The translations under genes and the position numbers were made by a program. Under the pieces are notes generated by a model. That model made no database searches, was not told where the DNA came from, and worked only from the letters and a program-made list of their open reading frames with translations. Shown here piece after piece: positions 63,570-64,000 of a stretch of DNA of 64,000 nucleotides. Origin of the DNA: Promethearchaeota archaeon (lineage in GTDB: Archaea; Asgardarchaeota; Lokiarchaeia; Sigyniarchaeales; SOKP01); contig JALGVJ010000017.1 of assembly GCA_029838195.1 (NCBI GenBank), positions 105,690 to 169,689 of the forward strand. Reading direction: 5' to 3'. Position 1 is the stretch's first letter, and every line of letters starts with the position of its first letter.

Positions 63570-63722
63570 TCATCCTAAGCCAACATTCAGCTTGCGGGAG
63601 TATATTTCATTGCCCTTTTCATCCACGACCGTGATGTGGGCTGCACACGATAGTCAGCAATCAAAGCAGCGGACGACCATCTCCAGAACATTCACTACTC
63701 CCTCGGGTACTTCTTCACTCAT
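63570..63722 (-). CDS. vhuU: VhuU-like hydrogenase large-subunit fragment with in-frame TGA (selenocysteine)
   Basis: A 50-codon gene with AGGAGGT before ATG 63722. It encodes EMVVRCFDC-TGA-LSCAAHITVVDEKGNE and more, ending at TGA. This is the L2 motif (DPCxxCxxH) that binds Ni-Fe in the hydrogenase large subunit. The TGA at 63654-63656 falls at the first Ni-ligand Cys position, as in the selenocysteine protein VhuU of methanogens; the preceding Pro is Cys here. The upstream vhuA ends just before this motif, so both pieces are required for one active site. A frame reading through the second TGA to 63489 is possible. Confidence 0.82.
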
Positions 63723-63756
63723 TTTTTTTTACCTCCTACTCATTCACACATTTATT

Positions 63757-64000
63757 TTATTTAATCCAAGGGTCAGGTAATTTTAACCCTTCCAAGGCCT
63801 TATCTTCAAAGACTTGCTTCGCCACGTGCATGAGAGTCTTCTCGATTCCCGCAATGTTGTGATTCGTTGCCACCAGGAGATTCAACTTCTTGCACATGCC
63901 GTCGGCATCGGACCAGATGTTGTAGAGCAAGATACCTCTCGGAGCTTCCACCATGCCCACGCCATTACCTTCCCGCGGCTCCACGTCCAGTGTCTTGCAA
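63757..64000 (-). CDS. vhuA: F420-non-reducing [NiFe]-hydrogenase large subunit VhuA, C-terminal part
   Basis: The visible ~80 residues include DVEPREGNGVGMVEAPRG and LLVATNHNIAGIEKTL, typical of the large subunit of group 3 Vhu/Mvh hydrogenases. The protein ends LKLPDPWIK before the C-terminal Ni-binding L2 motif, which is supplied by vhuU downstream. The gene continues past the right edge. Together with HdrBC it should form the electron-bifurcating hydrogenase-Hdr complex. Confidence 0.9.
   Translation of the reverse strand, partial: CKTLDVEPREGNGVGMVEAPRGILLYNIWSDADGMCKKLNLLVATNHNIAGIEKTLMHVAKQVFEDKALEGLKLPDPWIK

Noticed and set aside
1..64000. CRISPR arrays, insertion sequences, rRNA and tRNA genes
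   Set aside because: No regularly spaced repeats, transposase genes with inverted ends, or RNA-gene cores were seen on either strand.

Overview
This AT-rich window looks archaeal and most resembles a Lokiarchaeota-like Asgard archaeon. The archaeal calls rest on a Vhu/Mvh-type [NiFe]-hydrogenase next to HdrC and HdrB, an MfnA-type decarboxylase, an ADP-forming acyl-CoA synthetase beside a DRTGG protein, and AT-rich promoters. The Asgard-like traits are a longin-like small domain protein, stand-alone 7TM paralogues, an apparent selenocysteine hydrogenase subunit and many CoA-ligase/thiolase/hydrolase genes. The lineage is an inference; no rRNA or tRNA gene was found.

Layout. 1-7.4 kb: two 7TM paralogues, a GPH sugar transporter, an OsmC protein, a GH28-like gene whose 5' end is cut at a duplicated segment, and several decayed genes (DUF433/DUF5615 pair, CPBP protease). 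7.5-19.7 kb: a probable regulon with a FATP-like CoA ligase, two paralogous winged-helix regulators, three QueG/reductive-dehalogenase-like Fe-S proteins (one broken), two Cys-type sulfatases and an MFS transporter. GTGATAA-type half-sites lie in three of its divergent promoter regions. 20-33 kb: OsmC fragment, longin-like protein, amino-acid permease, D-aminoacylase-like amidohydrolase, opine dehydrogenase-like enzyme, HSL esterase, HIT protein, UroD-like methyltransferase, GPH transporter, HAD phosphatase. 33.7-43.4 kb: two more 7TM paralogues, an 8TM protein, a GC-rich candidate structured RNA, a MoxR/VWA pair split by a UPF0175/PIN-remnant module, a haloalkane dehalogenase-like hydrolase, a membrane methyltransferase and a dead Asp/Glu racemase. 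43.7-56.6 kb: thiolase plus an HMG-CoA-synthase-like/DUF35 fusion that lacks its catalytic residues, a lipid kinase, a long-chain acyl-CoA synthetase, a GPH transporter, a carboxylesterase, and the DRTGG protein with ADP-forming acyl-CoA synthetase. 56.7-64 kb: cyclophilin, a catalytically degenerate endonuclease V homologue, CooC, HypC, MfnA-like decarboxylase, and HdrB-HdrC-VhuU-VhuA running off the right edge.

The genes fit an anaerobic heterotroph that imports and activates fatty or aromatic acids and amino-acid derivatives, makes ATP by ADP-forming acyl-CoA synthetase, and disposes of electrons through a Vhu-Hdr complex. The most notable observation is the 50-codon vhuU gene at 63570-63722 (minus strand), which carries an in-frame TGA exactly at the Ni-binding position of the L2 motif. 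The window is also rich in gene remnants. Some single-base disruptions could be assembly errors and need read-level checking.
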